A DNA stretch of 5,834 bases from assembly GCA_029884515.1 (NCBI GenBank), contig JAOUHR010000138.1, forward strand, positions 1-5,834. Reading direction: 5' to 3'. Position 1 is the first letter of the stretch, and each line of letters begins with the position of its first letter. Source of the DNA: Gemmatimonadota bacterium. Lineage in GTDB: Bacteria > Gemmatimonadota > Gemmatimonadetes > Gemmatimonadales > Gemmatimonadaceae. The notes beneath the pieces are model-generated. The model searched no databases, was not told the origin of the DNA, and saw only the letters and a program-made list of their open reading frames with translations. The translations under genes and the position numbers were made by a program. Shown here piece after piece: positions 5,680-5,834 of this stretch.

Positions 5680-5704
5680 CGATGCCCATGGGGCGCGGGC
5701 ATCG
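5680..5704 (+). other. 5'-leader hairpin before the tonB-like gene
   Basis: A perfect 8-bp stem with a 9-nt loop (ATGGGGCGC) lies a few bases after the predicted transcription start and 20 nt before the Shine-Dalgarno sequence. A hairpin this close to the 5' end could protect the mRNA from decay. It does not cover the ribosome-binding site, so it is not an obvious translational switch. Confidence 0.4.
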
Positions 5705-5736
5705 TCACGCGACTTTTCACGATTGGAGACGCACGC

Positions 5737-5834
5737 GTGTTCAATAACCTGATCGAGTCGAAGAAGCCGAAGCAGAAGTCGTTCGGCGCGACCGTGATCT
5801 CCGCGATCTTCCACGGGACCATCATCGTGCTGTC
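5737..5834 (+). CDS. N-terminus of a membrane-anchored protein, probable energy transducer TonB (cut by window edge)
   Basis: GTG at 5737 follows GGAG (5725-5728) with an 8-base gap, a good start. The 32 complete codons encode MFNNLIESKK, then a basic stretch (PKQKS), then a hydrophobic segment with a histidine (VISAIFHGTIIVL) that continues past the edge. A short basic cytoplasmic tail and then a single anchor helix containing a Ser/His pair is the layout of TonB, whose helix contacts ExbB/ExbD through a conserved His. MFNNLIES-type starts are, to my recollection, common in Gemmatimonadota TonB proteins. TonB would couple the proton gradient to outer-membrane receptors. Only the anchor is visible, so the family call is tentative; the C-terminal TonB domain would settle it. 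Its own promoter and the upstream hairpin suggest separate transcription from the kinases. Confidence 0.5.
   Translation, partial: MFNNLIESKKPKQKSFGATVISAIFHGTIIVL

Noticed and set aside
4148..5689. A 513-codon minus-strand open frame antisense to the membrane kinase.
   Set aside because: The product is rich in R, H, D and E with no recognisable domain, and it lies opposite an intact kinase with all catalytic boxes. Treated as a codon-bias shadow.
5669..5752. A 27-codon ORF starting ATGCGC that overlaps the tonB-like start, considered as a leader peptide.
   Set aside because: Its ATG abuts the candidate -10 and would lie upstream of the predicted transcription start, and it has no ribosome-binding site.

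Overview
The window is 5.8 kb of very GC-rich bacterial DNA with densely packed genes. Three things suggest Gemmatimonadota or a close FCB-group relative: the end of what looks like an alternative-complex-III membrane subunit, a TonB-like gene start of a kind I associate with that phylum, and weak TAnCTT-type -10 elements in a GC-rich genome. This placement is inference, not proof. No mobile element, CRISPR array or phage gene is visible.

Layout. Positions 1-290 hold the 3' end of a polytopic membrane protein, probably ActF, the quinone-side subunit of alternative complex III. A 12-bp hairpin follows at 307-343, then a stand-alone tRNA-Ala(UGC) at 379-451. A peroxiredoxin (514-1014, +) converges on a small heat-shock protein of the Hsp20 family (1126-1566, -). 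The gap between them holds a hairpin terminator nested inside two inverted arrays of degenerate 7-bp repeats. One array reads into the peroxiredoxin gene and supplies its last ten codons.

Divergent from hsp20, a three-gene signalling operon runs rightward: a soluble GAF-PAS histidine kinase (1782-3359), an OmpR-type response regulator (3356-4024, overlapping the kinase by 4 bp), and a second, membrane-bound HAMP histidine kinase (4034-5494). Two complete kinases thus bracket one regulator. The simplest reading is that a cytosolic signal and an envelope signal converge on the same regulator.

The last intergenic region (5495-5736) is crowded. It has a tandem 11-bp direct repeat, a perfect 10-bp hairpin terminator, a 12-bp palindrome overlapping a CTTAA/CTTAA direct repeat of 11-bp period, a candidate promoter and a 5'-leader hairpin. 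It ends at the GTG start of a membrane-anchored protein, probably an energy-transducing TonB, cut by the window edge. The 11-bp periods are what OmpR-family regulators usually bind, so this gene is a plausible target of the neighbouring regulator.

Functionally the window mixes respiration (ActF), oxidative and protein-folding stress defence (peroxiredoxin, Hsp20), signal transduction and outer-membrane energisation. The most distinctive items are the two-kinase/one-regulator operon, the repeat arrays that enter a reading frame, and the structured region before the tonB-like gene.
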